Origin: Myxococcus sp. CA023
GTDB taxonomy: Bacteria > Myxococcota > Myxococcia > Myxococcales > Myxococcaceae
Reading direction: 5' to 3'
Length of the DNA stretch: 64,000 nucleotides
Assembly: GCF_010998615.1 (NCBI RefSeq)
Contig: NZ_JAAEAH010000050.1
Coordinates: forward strand, 1-64,000
Below are positions 9,320 through 20,808 of the stretch, in pieces. Position numbers and translations under genes: made by a program. Below the pieces are notes generated by a model that saw nothing but the letters and a program-made list of their open reading frames with translations, was not told the origin of the DNA and did no database searches. Each line of letters opens with the position of its first letter. Position 1 is the first letter of the stretch.

Positions 9320-9852
9320 GGCGCCATCCGGGTCTGCAGGGCCACCGCGCGGCGGGGCGCACCGGGCTCTTCCATCCAGCTCACGGTGACGCGGACGTTG
9401 ACGACCTGGTGCAGGGCCAGGTTGCTGGCGTGGGGAAGCGGGATGGCGCGGTTCAGCGCGGGCTCGCCTGTCTCAGCGCCCTCGAAGGGTGGGTCCACGT
9501 CCAGCGTCAGCGTGTAGGCCATTTGCGGCGTCGCGCCCGGAAGGGGCGGCGTCTCCGTCATGCGGCCATTGGCGGACCACCACACGTCGCGCCCCGTGTT
9601 GTCGAGCTGCTTGATGTTGACGCAGGGGTCGTTCAGCGGCTCGCCCACGCAGCGGAGGTTGACCACGCGCTCCAGTTCCTGTTCGGCGATGAGGTTCGCC
9701 TGGCTCAGGTTGTTGTTGCGGCGGTTGTGGCGGGACGCGGTGCCCAGCGTGAGCATGATGCCCAGGATGCCGAGCATGAGCACCGCGGCGGTGGCGATGG
9801 TCTCCAGGATGCTGAGGCCGCGCGGATGGGCGTGGAACCTGCGCCGGTTCAT
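9316..9852 (-). CDS. pilV: Minor pilin PilV family
   Basis: This 178-residue prepilin has the leader MNRRRFHAHPRG and then LSILETIATAAVLMLGILGI, with Glu at +5. The short globular domain carries a cysteine pair (LRCVGEPLNDPCVNI). It overlaps the pilY1 stop by four bases (ATGA) and the pilW start by four bases, so the three genes form one tightly coupled message. PilV-type pilins contact PilY1 in the tip complex. Size and position identify it; the globular domain is too divergent to judge by eye. Confidence 0.85.
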   Translation of the reverse strand: MNRRRFHAHPRGLSILETIATAAVLMLGILGIMLTLGTASRHNRRNNNLSQANLIAEQELERVVNLRCVGEPLNDPCVNIKQLDNTGRDVWWSANGRMTETPPLPGATPQMAYTLTLDVDPPFEGAETGEPALNRAIPLPHASNLALHQVVNVRVTVSWMEEPGAPRRAVALQTRMAP

Positions 9853-12800
9853 GGCACCACCTCCTGGACGCGTGAGCCGGACTGCACGTCCCAGATGAGG
9901 ACCCGGGAGCTGCTTCGCGGCGACTCCGCTGTGGGGTTGTTGTACGTCCCGCTCCCCAGCGCGCGTACCTGTCCGTTCTTCACGATGAGCAGGTGATTGT
10001 CATAGAGCACGGGCGCGTGCGTGCCGTGGCCGTCGATGGGGGTGTCGTTGCCCGCGAGCGCATTGCCCGCGGTGCTGTAGGCGTAGACCCTGCCGCTGGT
10101 GGTGCTGTCCAGGTCGCACGCGCTGGCGGCGCGGCCCACGGCGCTGGTGGTGAAGACGCCATCCCGGGTGGTGGAGACGCCGCCCCAGACGACCTGGCCC
10201 TCGCCCAGCTCGCGTGTCCATTCGAGGTGCGCGGGGCAGTTGGCGCCTGGACGCGTGGCGGGCACCGGGTCGCGGTCCTCGAAGGCCATCAGGTGATAGC
10301 GGGGCCGTGGGTCGGCGGTGTCGTCCGGCTCGTTGGCGATGTCCGGGTTGTTGGCGGTGCCGAAGTACAGCCGCACCCGGCGGGAGCCGCTGTCAGGCAC
10401 CACCGACGCGGAGATGGTGGAGTAGATGCGCTGGCTGGTGGGGTTGCGGATGCCGGGCACGGCCTGCGCGTTCGCGACGACACAGGAGGCCAGCACCTTG
10501 CCCAGCGGCGTGTTCGCCCCGGTGTTCGAGTAGGTGGGGTTGATGCGGTAGATCTTCCCCGAGGTGGACGGGACGTAGATGACGTCGACGTTGCCGTCGC
10601 CATTCACGTCCAGCGGGATGGGCTCTCCGCCGATGCCTTCATTCGCGTCCGCGGTGGTGCCCAGCGTGACGACGCCCGCCAGCCGCGCCTTCGCGCTGTT
10701 GCCCGTCACCTGCGCGGGCTGGCCCGTCTTGAGGTCCATCAGGTAGACGGTGCCCACCGTGCCGGGCTCAGGCGAGTAGTCCGTGCCGAACATGGACACC
10801 CACTTCTTGCCGCCAGTCAGGCCGAAGTCCATGCGCACCAGGGAGGGCGCATGGCGCGAACCGCGTGTGTCGGGCTTGGGCGTGGCGCCGGTGAAGAGCG
10901 CCGGCAGCGGGTTGCAGCCGTTGCCGTTGCCCGTGCACGGAGCGCCCGCTGACGTGAAGCGGTCCCGCTTCATGTCGAACTCCCACAGGGGCGTGGGGTA
11001 GCTCGAGTCCGTGGGGTTGGTGACGTCGAGCGCGAAGAAGACGCTCTGGTTGGGGCCCGTGGCGCTGGCCAGCACCGTTTTCGCGCCCTCGTTCCGGGCG
11101 GGGCGGGGACGCCAGGCCTCGTCGGTCTCCCGAGGGTCGTGGCCGGTGTCCGGGCGGTAGTCGTCGCTCCGCAGGTCCACGTCCGCCACGGAGGGCGTGG
11201 CGTCCATCGTGGCACGCTCGGTGGAGTACGCGTCGTTGGCGCGGCGGTAGTTCTCCACGTAGTAGGGCAGCATCTTGAAGGGCAGGTAGGCGAACAGCTC
11301 GCTGCCCGCGCCGTAGTCCTGGCCACTGGCACAGCTGCCGGCCCGGCCGAAGTAGCCCTGGTACTCCACGCGGCCTGGCGTGCAGGGGTCATCCCCCGTG
11401 CGGAAGGAGCCCGTGCCCAGCGCGTGGAGGTAGCCCTGCGTGGTGCCCACGTACGTCACCGTGGGGCGGCCCGTGTTGGCCGCGCTGAAGTTCTCCGTGA
11501 ACTTCCGGCGCTCCGTGTCCAGGTTGCGGCCTTCGAGCAGCCACGCGGGCACGTTGGGCGGCCCGATGACGGCCGCCGTGGACAGGTTGACGCCGCCCAG
11601 CGGCCAGGTCCGCATCCGGTTGCGGACGAGCGAGGACTGGCGGTCCTCCCAGCCGTAGAGCCAGTCGCGCAGCGCCACGCGGTCATCCGCGGTGCAGCCG
11701 TTGCGGCCGTCCAAATCATACAGGTACACGCTGCCGTTGCGACGGGTGCAGTAGGTGTCTGGGAAGACGGGGCTGGTGGTGTTGGCGCGCGCCATCAGGT
11801 CCTTCACGTCGATGGCCTGCTGGTTCGCCGGATTGAGCGTGACGAGCCTGCGCGTGTCGAGCGGCTCGCCGGGACGGGTCTCCAGCGTGCGCATCAGGTC
11901 GCGCATCCACTTGCCGGAGTCCCAGACCTCCTGGGTGGGCTCATAGGGCGCCAGCGTGGCGGGCTCATAGAGCTTCTTCAGGTAGATGTGGCCCCGGTCG
12001 ATGGTGTCCGGGCGGTTGTCGTAGGTGCGGATGGAGACCTGGTCCACGCCTCCGTCGGCGACCCAGGCGCGCCCGGGCGTTTCATAGACGCCGTGGATGA
12101 CGGCGTTGGCCATGGGGATGAGCGACGCGCGGCCGTATTCGCCGCTGCGCTGCGCTTTGTAGGAGACGTTGATGTTGTGGATGGTGGGCTGGCAGGACTC
12201 ACCCGGGCTCTCCATCACCGCGCGCCAGCACAGTTGTGTTCCCACGCGGCCCTGCTCCAGGAAGTCCTGCAGGACGGCCGTCTCATTGCGCACGCCGCCG
12301 TCGCTGTCCGGGATGGGGACCCGGAGCCAGTTCGGATTGTCGTTGAGGATGTACGTGGGATTGGAGGTGTTGCAGGGCTCCTGGCAGACCTTGCAGTCCA
12401 GCGCCACCTCATAGCGGATGTCCGGCCTGCGCTGGCCCGTGCCGCCGTCCGGCAGCTTGACGGAGAGCGAGCAGGGCGCGACGCCGCCGCCGTCCGCCGC
12501 GTAGTAGGGCTGGTCCTCCACGGTGAACGTCACCTCGGTGATGGTGAAGTCCAGGGAGATGTCCGGCGAGATGTCCGACACCACGTCGGAGCGGTAGGAG
12601 CCGTTGTTCTGCTTGTTGATGAGGATGACGATGTCGCTGTACGTGCGGTCACCGCCCGCGTTCTGGTCTTCCCAGCCCAGAATCCAGACCAGGGGGTTGT
12701 CACGCGGCGCGCCCACAATCGTGTGTGCCGCGCGGCGGTTCACGGAGGGGACGTCCTGCGTCTGGTCGTTCGGGAAGACGACGCCGCCATAAGCCGGGTC

Positions 12801-14219
12801 GCTCTCCAGCCGGGGGTACACCATGGGATTCAGCCAGTTGGTGCGGAGGTTCTTCTGCCTCACCACGAGCGGGTCACTGCCTTGGTGCAGGTCCATGTTG
12901 AGCGGCGTCTTGGTGAAGAAGACGTTGATGTCGCCGTGCATCCACAGGTCGCACTGCACCTCGCGCCCATCCGTCGTTGGACGGGTGATGAAGCACGAGT
13001 CCGTGGCCGGGCCGTACACCTGCTCCACATAGGTCACGAGGAAGAAGACGATTTCACGCCGGCCCGCGAGCCGTCCCATGGGGACGACCTGGTCCTCTGC
13101 CTTGGTGATGGCGGCGGTCGTGCTCTTGCCGGTGATGAGGCGGCCCGCGCTGTCGAATGCGCTGGCCTTGTAGTCAGGGATGCCGTCCGCCTCATCGGAT
13201 TTGTCCCAGGCCGTGCCGGTGCGCATGAACTGACCGTTGCCGTCGAGCGTCCAGCCCTGACGTGGCGCGAAGCACTCCGCTGATTCCGATTCGTGGCACG
13301 ACGTCTCGTCGTCGTCCGTGGAAAGGAAGACGAGGTTGCCGATGCCTCTGTTCCCGTTGAGGGGATGCCGGGGCTCCAGCAGGTTGGGGATGTGTGGGAA
13401 CAGGCCCTGGTCGCTGAAGTAGGTGTCGATGATGCCGGAGGCGACAGCGCTCTGCCTCAGGTTGTCGCGTCCGTGGTAGGGGTCATACGCGAACAAGGCG
13501 TCGGTGAAATCGCGCACCGGGCGGCCCACCACGCCGCCAGTCGAGGGCCGGGCAGGGTAGTCAGCGCGCCCCTGCCACCTTCGGGGCCCCGTATTGGCGG
13601 CGTAGTTGCTGCCGGAGTTGCACGGGCCCATCAACAGGTCGGGCTCGCGCAGCGTCACCGTCCCCGCGTCGCCCCAGCGCCGGTGGGTGAACGTCCGGTT
13701 GGGACAGCGGGGCGCCACGCCGATGTAGCGCGAGGGGTTGATGTTGTAGAGGTCCTCGTGGAAGTCGGGCACGCCGTTGTTGTTCTTGTCCAGCAGCCGG
13801 TCGTCATCGGAGTTCTCGCGTGTGCCGTTGTCGTCGATGTATTCGGCGTCGATGAGCTCGTCGTAATAGAACCAGCCCAGCGTGCTGGAGGCGCCGCTTC
13901 CCGCGCGGTCATCGACGATGAGCGCGGTGAGCTCCTGCTCGAAGGGCAGGATGATTTTCTCCGGGTCCAGGACGTTGAGGTTGGTGTTGAGCCGCAGCTT
14001 GGGCGGGTTGTCATCCGTGACGATGATGGCGCTGGGGATGCCCGCGTCCCTGCTGAAGTCGGGTTGCTTGTCCTGGTCCGTGGTGTCGATGCACAGCGCG
14101 AGGCTGCTGGCGCCGCCATCCGTGCCGCCACTGCCCGTGTCGCCGCCGGGACTTTGGGCGAGCACGGCTCCCGCGGCGGCCACGGCCACCGCGGCCATCC
14201 AGGTTCGAGTCCAGCGCAT
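9849..14219 (-). CDS. pilY1: PilY1-type pilus tip adhesin
   Basis: This 1456-residue secreted protein has a signal peptide (MRWTRTWMAAVAVAAAGAVLA). The C-terminal third is a PilY1 beta-propeller-like domain with the calcium loop DVNGDGNVD at about residues 1204-1212, the site that controls calcium-dependent pilus function in PilY1 proteins. The N-terminal two thirds is a long variable region rich in Asp/Asn and cysteines; I see no clear von Willebrand A motif there. The start ATG has GGGGGGAC just before it. M. xanthus has three PilY1 clusters, and by neighbourhood this should be the one called PilY1.2 (recalled from memory). It sits between pilX and pilV in an operon. Confidence 0.92.
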   Translation of the reverse strand: MRWTRTWMAAVAVAAAGAVLAQSPGGDTGSGGTDGGASSLALCIDTTDQDKQPDFSRDAGIPSAIIVTDDNPPKLRLNTNLNVLDPEKIILPFEQELTALIVDDRAGSGASSTLGWFYYDELIDAEYIDDNGTRENSDDDRLLDKNNNGVPDFHEDLYNINPSRYIGVAPRCPNRTFTHRRWGDAGTVTLREPDLLMGPCNSGSNYAANTGPRRWQGRADYPARPSTGGVVGRPVRDFTDALFAYDPYHGRDNLRQSAVASGIIDTYFSDQGLFPHIPNLLEPRHPLNGNRGIGNLVFLSTDDDETSCHESESAECFAPRQGWTLDGNGQFMRTGTAWDKSDEADGIPDYKASAFDSAGRLITGKSTTAAITKAEDQVVPMGRLAGRREIVFFLVTYVEQVYGPATDSCFITRPTTDGREVQCDLWMHGDINVFFTKTPLNMDLHQGSDPLVVRQKNLRTNWLNPMVYPRLESDPAYGGVVFPNDQTQDVPSVNRRAAHTIVGAPRDNPLVWILGWEDQNAGGDRTYSDIVILINKQNNGSYRSDVVSDISPDISLDFTITEVTFTVEDQPYYAADGGGVAPCSLSVKLPDGGTGQRRPDIRYEVALDCKVCQEPCNTSNPTYILNDNPNWLRVPIPDSDGGVRNETAVLQDFLEQGRVGTQLCWRAVMESPGESCQPTIHNINVSYKAQRSGEYGRASLIPMANAVIHGVYETPGRAWVADGGVDQVSIRTYDNRPDTIDRGHIYLKKLYEPATLAPYEPTQEVWDSGKWMRDLMRTLETRPGEPLDTRRLVTLNPANQQAIDVKDLMARANTTSPVFPDTYCTRRNGSVYLYDLDGRNGCTADDRVALRDWLYGWEDRQSSLVRNRMRTWPLGGVNLSTAAVIGPPNVPAWLLEGRNLDTERRKFTENFSAANTGRPTVTYVGTTQGYLHALGTGSFRTGDDPCTPGRVEYQGYFGRAGSCASGQDYGAGSELFAYLPFKMLPYYVENYRRANDAYSTERATMDATPSVADVDLRSDDYRPDTGHDPRETDEAWRPRPARNEGAKTVLASATGPNQSVFFALDVTNPTDSSYPTPLWEFDMKRDRFTSAGAPCTGNGNGCNPLPALFTGATPKPDTRGSRHAPSLVRMDFGLTGGKKWVSMFGTDYSPEPGTVGTVYLMDLKTGQPAQVTGNSAKARLAGVVTLGTTADANEGIGGEPIPLDVNGDGNVDVIYVPSTSGKIYRINPTYSNTGANTPLGKVLASCVVANAQAVPGIRNPTSQRIYSTISASVVPDSGSRRVRLYFGTANNPDIANEPDDTADPRPRYHLMAFEDRDPVPATRPGANCPAHLEWTRELGEGQVVWGGVSTTRDGVFTTSAVGRAASACDLDSTTSGRVYAYSTAGNALAGNDTPIDGHGTHAPVLYDNHLLIVKNGQVRALGSGTYNNPTAESPRSSSRVLIWDVQSGSRVQEVVP

Positions 14220-14294
14220 GATGTCCCCCCTGGCGGCCGGTGCTGCAGGGCCGCCCGATTCAGGTGCAACGGATTGCGGTTGAAGGCTTGGAAA

Positions 14295-15014
14295 TCAGAA
14301 TGTGGGAAGGCCGCTGCTGGAGGTGCCGGTGCCCCGGCAGCCCATCTTCGTGCCGTAGCTGCACGCGAGCCCTCCCTGGGTGCTGCTGTGCTCCAGGAGT
14401 GAGCGGACGATGGTGCGGTAGGGGAGGCCCGGGCCCGGGGGTTGGACCTCGCCCACCGACACCAGCCAGATGCGGCCGTTGGCGTCGGCGTTGCGGTCGG
14501 CGTCGTCGTCGTCCTCCACGACGAAGACGCGGAAGGAGACGCTGCGCGCCTCCGGATAGGCGCGGATGGGCTCGCCCTCCATGTCGTTGATTTCGACGGA
14601 GGCGCCCGTCACGGTGTCGTCGATGGCCGTGCCACGCGCCAGCGTGTACGGCGTCTGGGGAATGAGCTCTCGCCAGGGCACGCCGCCCGCGGCGACGTCG
14701 GGCAGGCCCTGCTCGGCCACGACCTGCAGGCGCTGCAGGACGTCCTGGCTGTAGCTGCCAATGCCTCCCGCGACGGGGTTGTTCATCATCGCCAGGACGA
14801 CGGCGCGCCCTTCGGCCATTCCCGCCTCGGCGGCGAAGAGGGCTTCACGCGAGCGGCGCTCATGGGATTGGAGCGTGCTCTCCGTGGTCACCGCGCGGAG
14901 GGACACGAGCACGCCCGCGGTGACGAGCGCGATGAGGCCCAGCGCCAGCAGCAGGGTGAACCCTCTCCGCGCGCCAGAGGCGTGTGCGGGCTTGCGGGTC
15001 GGATGACAGCGCAC
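14295..15014 (-). CDS. pilX: Minor pilin PilX family
   Basis: This 239-residue protein starts with GTG at 15014, preceded by AAGGAGT. The long leader MRCHPTRKPAHASGARRG is followed by FTLLLALGLIALVTAGVLVS. Position +5 is leucine rather than the usual glutamate, a feature also seen in GspK-type tip pilins. EALFAAEAGMAEGRAVVLAMM after the helix is typical of PilX/GspK proteins. It is the first gene of the minor pilin operon, 75 bases before pilY1. The C-terminal tail contains two cysteines (LACSYGTKMGC) that could form a disulfide. Confidence 0.87.
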   Translation of the reverse strand: MRCHPTRKPAHASGARRGFTLLLALGLIALVTAGVLVSLRAVTTESTLQSHERRSREALFAAEAGMAEGRAVVLAMMNNPVAGGIGSYSQDVLQRLQVVAEQGLPDVAAGGVPWRELIPQTPYTLARGTAIDDTVTGASVEINDMEGEPIRAYPEARSVSFRVFVVEDDDDADRNADANGRIWLVSVGEVQPPGPGLPYRTIVRSLLEHSSTQGGLACSYGTKMGCRGTGTSSSGLPTF

Positions 15015-15278
15015 CGGGGACTCCTTGCCCTGAAGGGCAGCAGGGAAGCGCAGGTGTCTGTCTCAGCAATCCTCAGGCCCGCTCACGCGGTGCATCCATG
15101 TCAATGCATCCAGCCGCTTGGCCAGGGCCCTGGGTAAAGCCTGACACGCATTCATGCGACACGAATTGCGGACCTCGCAAAACTTGCGAGTCAGCGGAAA
15201 AGTGGGACGGACCGTGAGGGTCGTCCTAGAGGGCGAGACGCGTGGTTGACCTGTGACAGTCTCACGGAGCGTCGTGTT
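15015..15278. promoter_or_regulatory. Intergenic region upstream of the pilX operon, with inverted repeats
   Basis: This 264-base gap must contain the promoter for the minus-strand minor pilin operon. It holds a perfect inverted repeat, CTCGCAA at 15174-15180 and TTGCGAG at 15184-15190 with a three-base spacer, which resembles an operator half-site pair. A weaker hairpin, GGACG (15205-15209) with CGTCC (15222-15226), lies nearer the end of the membrane glycosyltransferase gene. I could not identify a convincing -10/-35 pair by eye. Confidence 0.35.
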
Positions 15279-16973
15279 TCAGCCGCGCCCGCGAGGCCAG
15301 AACGTCACGTCGCGTTCCGGGGCGTTCAACCAGACGGACTTGAGGAAACGCACGGCGTTGCGGTCCGCGGTGTCATGCCGGCTGGTGAAGACATGCGCCG
15401 TGCCCAGCAGCAGCAGCACCGCCAGGGATGCCCCCAGCGCGGGCGCCGCGGGCCACGTCTGGCCGGGCTTCCGCGCCAGGCTGACGAAGACCCAGGCGGC
15501 GGTGCCCAGCAGCAGCCCCGCCAGCACCCCACCCGCCAGTCCCGCCGGCAGCCCCAGGAAGGTCAGCACGCCGGGCGGGAAGTAGCCCGCACGCAGCAGC
15601 GGCAGCGCCAGGGCGCCCACGGCGTTGGAGACGTCATCGGGGATGTAGTTGATGAAGGTGGCCACGCCGGTGGCGACGATGGACACCGCGCACAGGAGCG
15701 CGGCCACACCCAGGGCCCACGCGCCCTGGCCGGTTGCGCGCAGGCGCTCCAGGAAGAGGCCGGCGGGCAGCAGGAGGAAGGGCACCAGGCCGGTGAGGTG
15801 ACGCGGCCCCGTCGTCCAGCCCCACGAGTCGTAGGAGAACGACGAGGTGAAGTATGTGTAGCCCAGGAGCAGGGCCAGGCTCAGCCACGCCAGCGCACGG
15901 GCTTCCGGCGACTGGTCCCGGCGGCGCCACACGAGCACCATCCCCGGCAGCGCCAGCAGGAGGAAGGGCGCCAGGGTGAACAGGCCCCGCAGCGGGGAGA
16001 AGAAGGACAGGGCGAAGGCGCGCGGGTCCGGCGTGCGGATGCCCAGGAATCCGCCCAGGTGCCAGGGTTGGTAGCCCGCGTCGTTGAGGTACTTGTAGCC
16101 GCTCGTCAGCGGGTGGCCGAATGCCACCTGGTGGTAGGCCATCAGCGCCACCAGGAAGGGCAGGGCGCCCAGCGTGGCCAGCCCCGCGGCCCGGCCCAGG
16201 CGTGCCCAGCGAACACGCGCGGGCGCGTCCTGGAAGGCGAAGGTGAGCACCGCGTACAGCACCAGGCCGAGCACGCCCAGCGCGCCGGTGTACTCGGCGG
16301 CCACGGTGGCGCCCGCGAAGGCACCCGCCAGGACGTAGCCCCGCTCGCGCCATTCGCCACGCGCGCAGCGCCACAGCGCGTAGAAGCTGGCGAAGAGCAG
16401 CACCGCCGTCGTCTGGTGGCTCATGAAGAGCAGCGAGTAGCTGAAGGCCAGCGAGCCCAGCCCATACGTCACCGTGAGCGCGTCCGCGACGAGCGGCTCC
16501 AGGGACGCGCGCAGGTAGCGGCGCACCAGCCACAGCAGGCCCAGCGTGGGCAGTACGGTGAGCAACAGGCGCGAGAAGAAGACCAGGGGGACTTCCGGCA
16601 CGGCATGCCGGTGGCCGCCGCCCACCGCGCGCAGCGCGGCGTAGAGGGGCACGGCGGCGAACGACAGCAGCGGCGCCTTGCTGGGGTAGTACTTCCCGTC
16701 CTTCACGGACAGGTCTCCGACCTTGCCGTAATCGTGCAGCGCCTGGTTGATGTGCAGGGTGCCGTACTCCACCAGCGCGCGCGTCTGCCACAGCCGGCAC
16801 AGCTCGTTGGGCGAGCGCAGGCCCGGGTGGTACGGGAACAGCAACACGTACAGTGCCGCCAGGGCGGCCCATACGGCGCGCGGTGCGCCTCGGGATGGCA
16901 GGGGCTGGCGCTCGGGAGTGGGGGCCGTGGTGGGCTCCGGGGGCGCGTCGGCGGGCAAGGGCGTGGAGTTCAT
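15279..16973 (-). CDS. Polytopic membrane glycosyltransferase-like protein (GT39/ArnT-like fold)
   Basis: This 564-residue integral membrane protein has about a dozen hydrophobic segments. The first loop (RSPNELCRLWQTRALVEYG) has the acidic pattern found in GT-C enzymes such as ArnT and dolichyl-phosphate mannosyltransferases. These take sugars from polyprenyl-phosphate donors and act on the periplasmic side. The gene is followed on the same strand by none of the pilus genes in tight spacing (264-base gap). It is preceded by the GT2/methyltransferase fusion at 17064, which ends 90 bases upstream of its start. A GT2 enzyme that makes a polyprenyl-phosphate sugar next to a GT-C enzyme that uses it would be a sensible pair, but that is inference. 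Confidence 0.75.
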   Translation of the reverse strand: MNSTPLPADAPPEPTTAPTPERQPLPSRGAPRAVWAALAALYVLLFPYHPGLRSPNELCRLWQTRALVEYGTLHINQALHDYGKVGDLSVKDGKYYPSKAPLLSFAAVPLYAALRAVGGGHRHAVPEVPLVFFSRLLLTVLPTLGLLWLVRRYLRASLEPLVADALTVTYGLGSLAFSYSLLFMSHQTTAVLLFASFYALWRCARGEWRERGYVLAGAFAGATVAAEYTGALGVLGLVLYAVLTFAFQDAPARVRWARLGRAAGLATLGALPFLVALMAYHQVAFGHPLTSGYKYLNDAGYQPWHLGGFLGIRTPDPRAFALSFFSPLRGLFTLAPFLLLALPGMVLVWRRRDQSPEARALAWLSLALLLGYTYFTSSFSYDSWGWTTGPRHLTGLVPFLLLPAGLFLERLRATGQGAWALGVAALLCAVSIVATGVATFINYIPDDVSNAVGALALPLLRAGYFPPGVLTFLGLPAGLAGGVLAGLLLGTAAWVFVSLARKPGQTWPAAPALGASLAVLLLLGTAHVFTSRHDTADRNAVRFLKSVWLNAPERDVTFWPRGRG

Positions 16974-17063
16974 GGCAGCGGGGCCCTGCTCTCGGGCGAG
17001 GCCGCCTCGGAAGGCGGCTGCGATTCAATGGACAGCCGGGGTGTCACGCGTGGCGGCGGCGCC

Positions 17064-18410
17064 TCACGCGTCGCCCCCGGTGGCGCGGGCCACGGCGAAG
17101 AGGCTCATGCCCACCGGCAGCTTCACGTGCGACTCCGCCCGCGCAATCAGGGGCGCCAGCGTGTCGTAGAGCTTGAGCTGGAGCTTGGGCACCGAGCGGC
17201 GGCGCAGCAGGCGGCTGTTGACGAACCATCCCGGCAGGCCGGCCAGGTTCATCCACTCCAGGGTCTCCACCTGGAAGCCATTCTCCTCCAGCACCGCGCG
17301 CAGCGTGGAAGGCGTGTAGCGGCGGTAGTGGCCCACGGCCTCGTCGATGGCGCCGAAGAGCTGCTGGAGCGCGGGCACCAGGATGACCACCCGGCCTCCG
17401 GGCGCCAGAATCTGCTTGAAGCGCCGGACGGCGGACGCGTCATCCGGGATGTGCTCCAGCACGTTGGAGAGGACGATGGTGTCCAGCCGCTCCGTCTTGA
17501 GCGACTCCCAGTCCGCCAGGGCCACGTCGGACAGGTACGGCCGGATGTGCGGCTTGCCGCGGAAGAGGTTCTTCAGGCGGTCCACGTAGAAGCGGTCCAC
17601 CTCCAGCGCGATGAGCAGCTCCAGGCCTGACTCCAGCTCACGCGTAATCGTGCCGATGCCGGCGCCAATTTCCAGCACCCGGCGGCCCAGGTGCTCGCGG
17701 AAGCGGCGGCCCAGCCACTGGTTGTAGTGGACGGCGCCGTCCATGCGCTCCAGCGTGGTGTAGCCCTCGTGCTGGTTGTCCGCGTCGTCGCGCACCGTGG
17801 CGTAGCGGACCAGCGTCTTGAGCCGGGACAGGTGCGCCGAGGGCGTCCGGCGAGGCACCGCGCCAGGCGGTAGCGTCACCTCGGTGAGGCGGAACAACTG
17901 CGCGGCCAGCTTCACCACCAGCTCCGCGTCCACCGCGTCGTCGTCGCTGGTGAGCGTGACGGAGCGCAGCGCCTCAGTGCGGAAGGCGCGCAGACCGGTG
18001 AGCGGGTCCGTCAGCGGCACGTCGGTGACGAAGCGGGTGACGTGGCCCAGGGCCCGGTCCGCCAGCAGCTCCGGCGCCAGCCCCTGCGCCGTGCGCAGGC
18101 CGAAGACGGCGTCCGCGGTGTCCGCCTGGATGGGGCGCACCAGCGCGTCATAGACGTCCTGCGAATACGAGGTGTCCGGATCCTGCAGCACCGTCACCGC
18201 TCCCGACACCTTCTCCAGCGCGGCGCGGATGGCTGCGCCCTTGCCACCCGGCACCGTGAGGACGTGCACGTTGGGCGAGGGGGCGGCGTCGACGGAGCCC
18301 TCTCCAGCGAGGACGACCTCCGCGCCAGGAGGCAACGCGTGGGCGAAGCGGGAAGCTGCCGCCGCGGTGTCGGGCGAGAAGGGGAGGACGAAGGAAAGCG
18401 GTGGCGTCAC
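17064..18410 (-). CDS. Two-domain protein: GT2-like glycosyltransferase fused to SAM methyltransferase
   Basis: About 448 residues from a GTG at 18410. The N-terminal half (about 1-200) resembles a GT-A family 2 domain: VLPFSPDT, GGKGAAIRAALEKVSGAVTV, then the acidic motif LQDPDTSY and DPLTGLRAF as in dolichyl-phosphate mannosyltransferase-like proteins. The C-terminal half (about 225-448) is a class I methyltransferase with VLEIGAGIGTITRELE (motif I), VLSNVLEHIPDDASAVRRF and GGRVVILVPA. The frame is open far upstream, but sequence before the GTG looks non-coding. It diverges from the BY-kinase with about 205 bases between starts. The substrate is unknown; a lipid-linked sugar is plausible. 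Confidence 0.8.
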   Translation of the reverse strand: MTPPLSFVLPFSPDTAAAASRFAHALPPGAEVVLAGEGSVDAAPSPNVHVLTVPGGKGAAIRAALEKVSGAVTVLQDPDTSYSQDVYDALVRPIQADTADAVFGLRTAQGLAPELLADRALGHVTRFVTDVPLTDPLTGLRAFRTEALRSVTLTSDDDAVDAELVVKLAAQLFRLTEVTLPPGAVPRRTPSAHLSRLKTLVRYATVRDDADNQHEGYTTLERMDGAVHYNQWLGRRFREHLGRRVLEIGAGIGTITRELESGLELLIALEVDRFYVDRLKNLFRGKPHIRPYLSDVALADWESLKTERLDTIVLSNVLEHIPDDASAVRRFKQILAPGGRVVILVPALQQLFGAIDEAVGHYRRYTPSTLRAVLEENGFQVETLEWMNLAGLPGWFVNSRLLRRRSVPKLQLKLYDTLAPLIARAESHVKLPVGMSLFAVARATGGDA

Positions 18411-18615
18411 GCCGGGCTGACTAGCACAGGCGGCTCGGCCATGCGCGTCAGTGCCCGCGAAGAAGCGTGGAGGGAGGGCATCCAGGCGACCGCGGAACGA
18501 TGGACAACCCCGCGGGGACACGGCACGCTCGTCGCGGTCCCCAAGCGTGTGGGTGAAGGTCGGCGGAGTGCCGCCAGGCCGTGGAATCGCTCTGGAGACG
18601 GCAGGGAGACGTGAC

Positions 18616-20804
<2,189 letters not shown>

Positions 20805-20808
<4 letters not shown>

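Noticed and set aside
11139-13283. Long plus-strand frame opposite pilY1
   Set aside because: Composition is that of an antisense shadow (Val/Arg/His/Ala-rich), while the minus strand has signal peptide and PilY1 calcium loop.
15246-17630. 794-codon plus-strand frame across the GT39-like and fusion genes
   Set aside because: It spans two genes and their gap, with a Gln/Arg/His-rich shadow composition and no motif.
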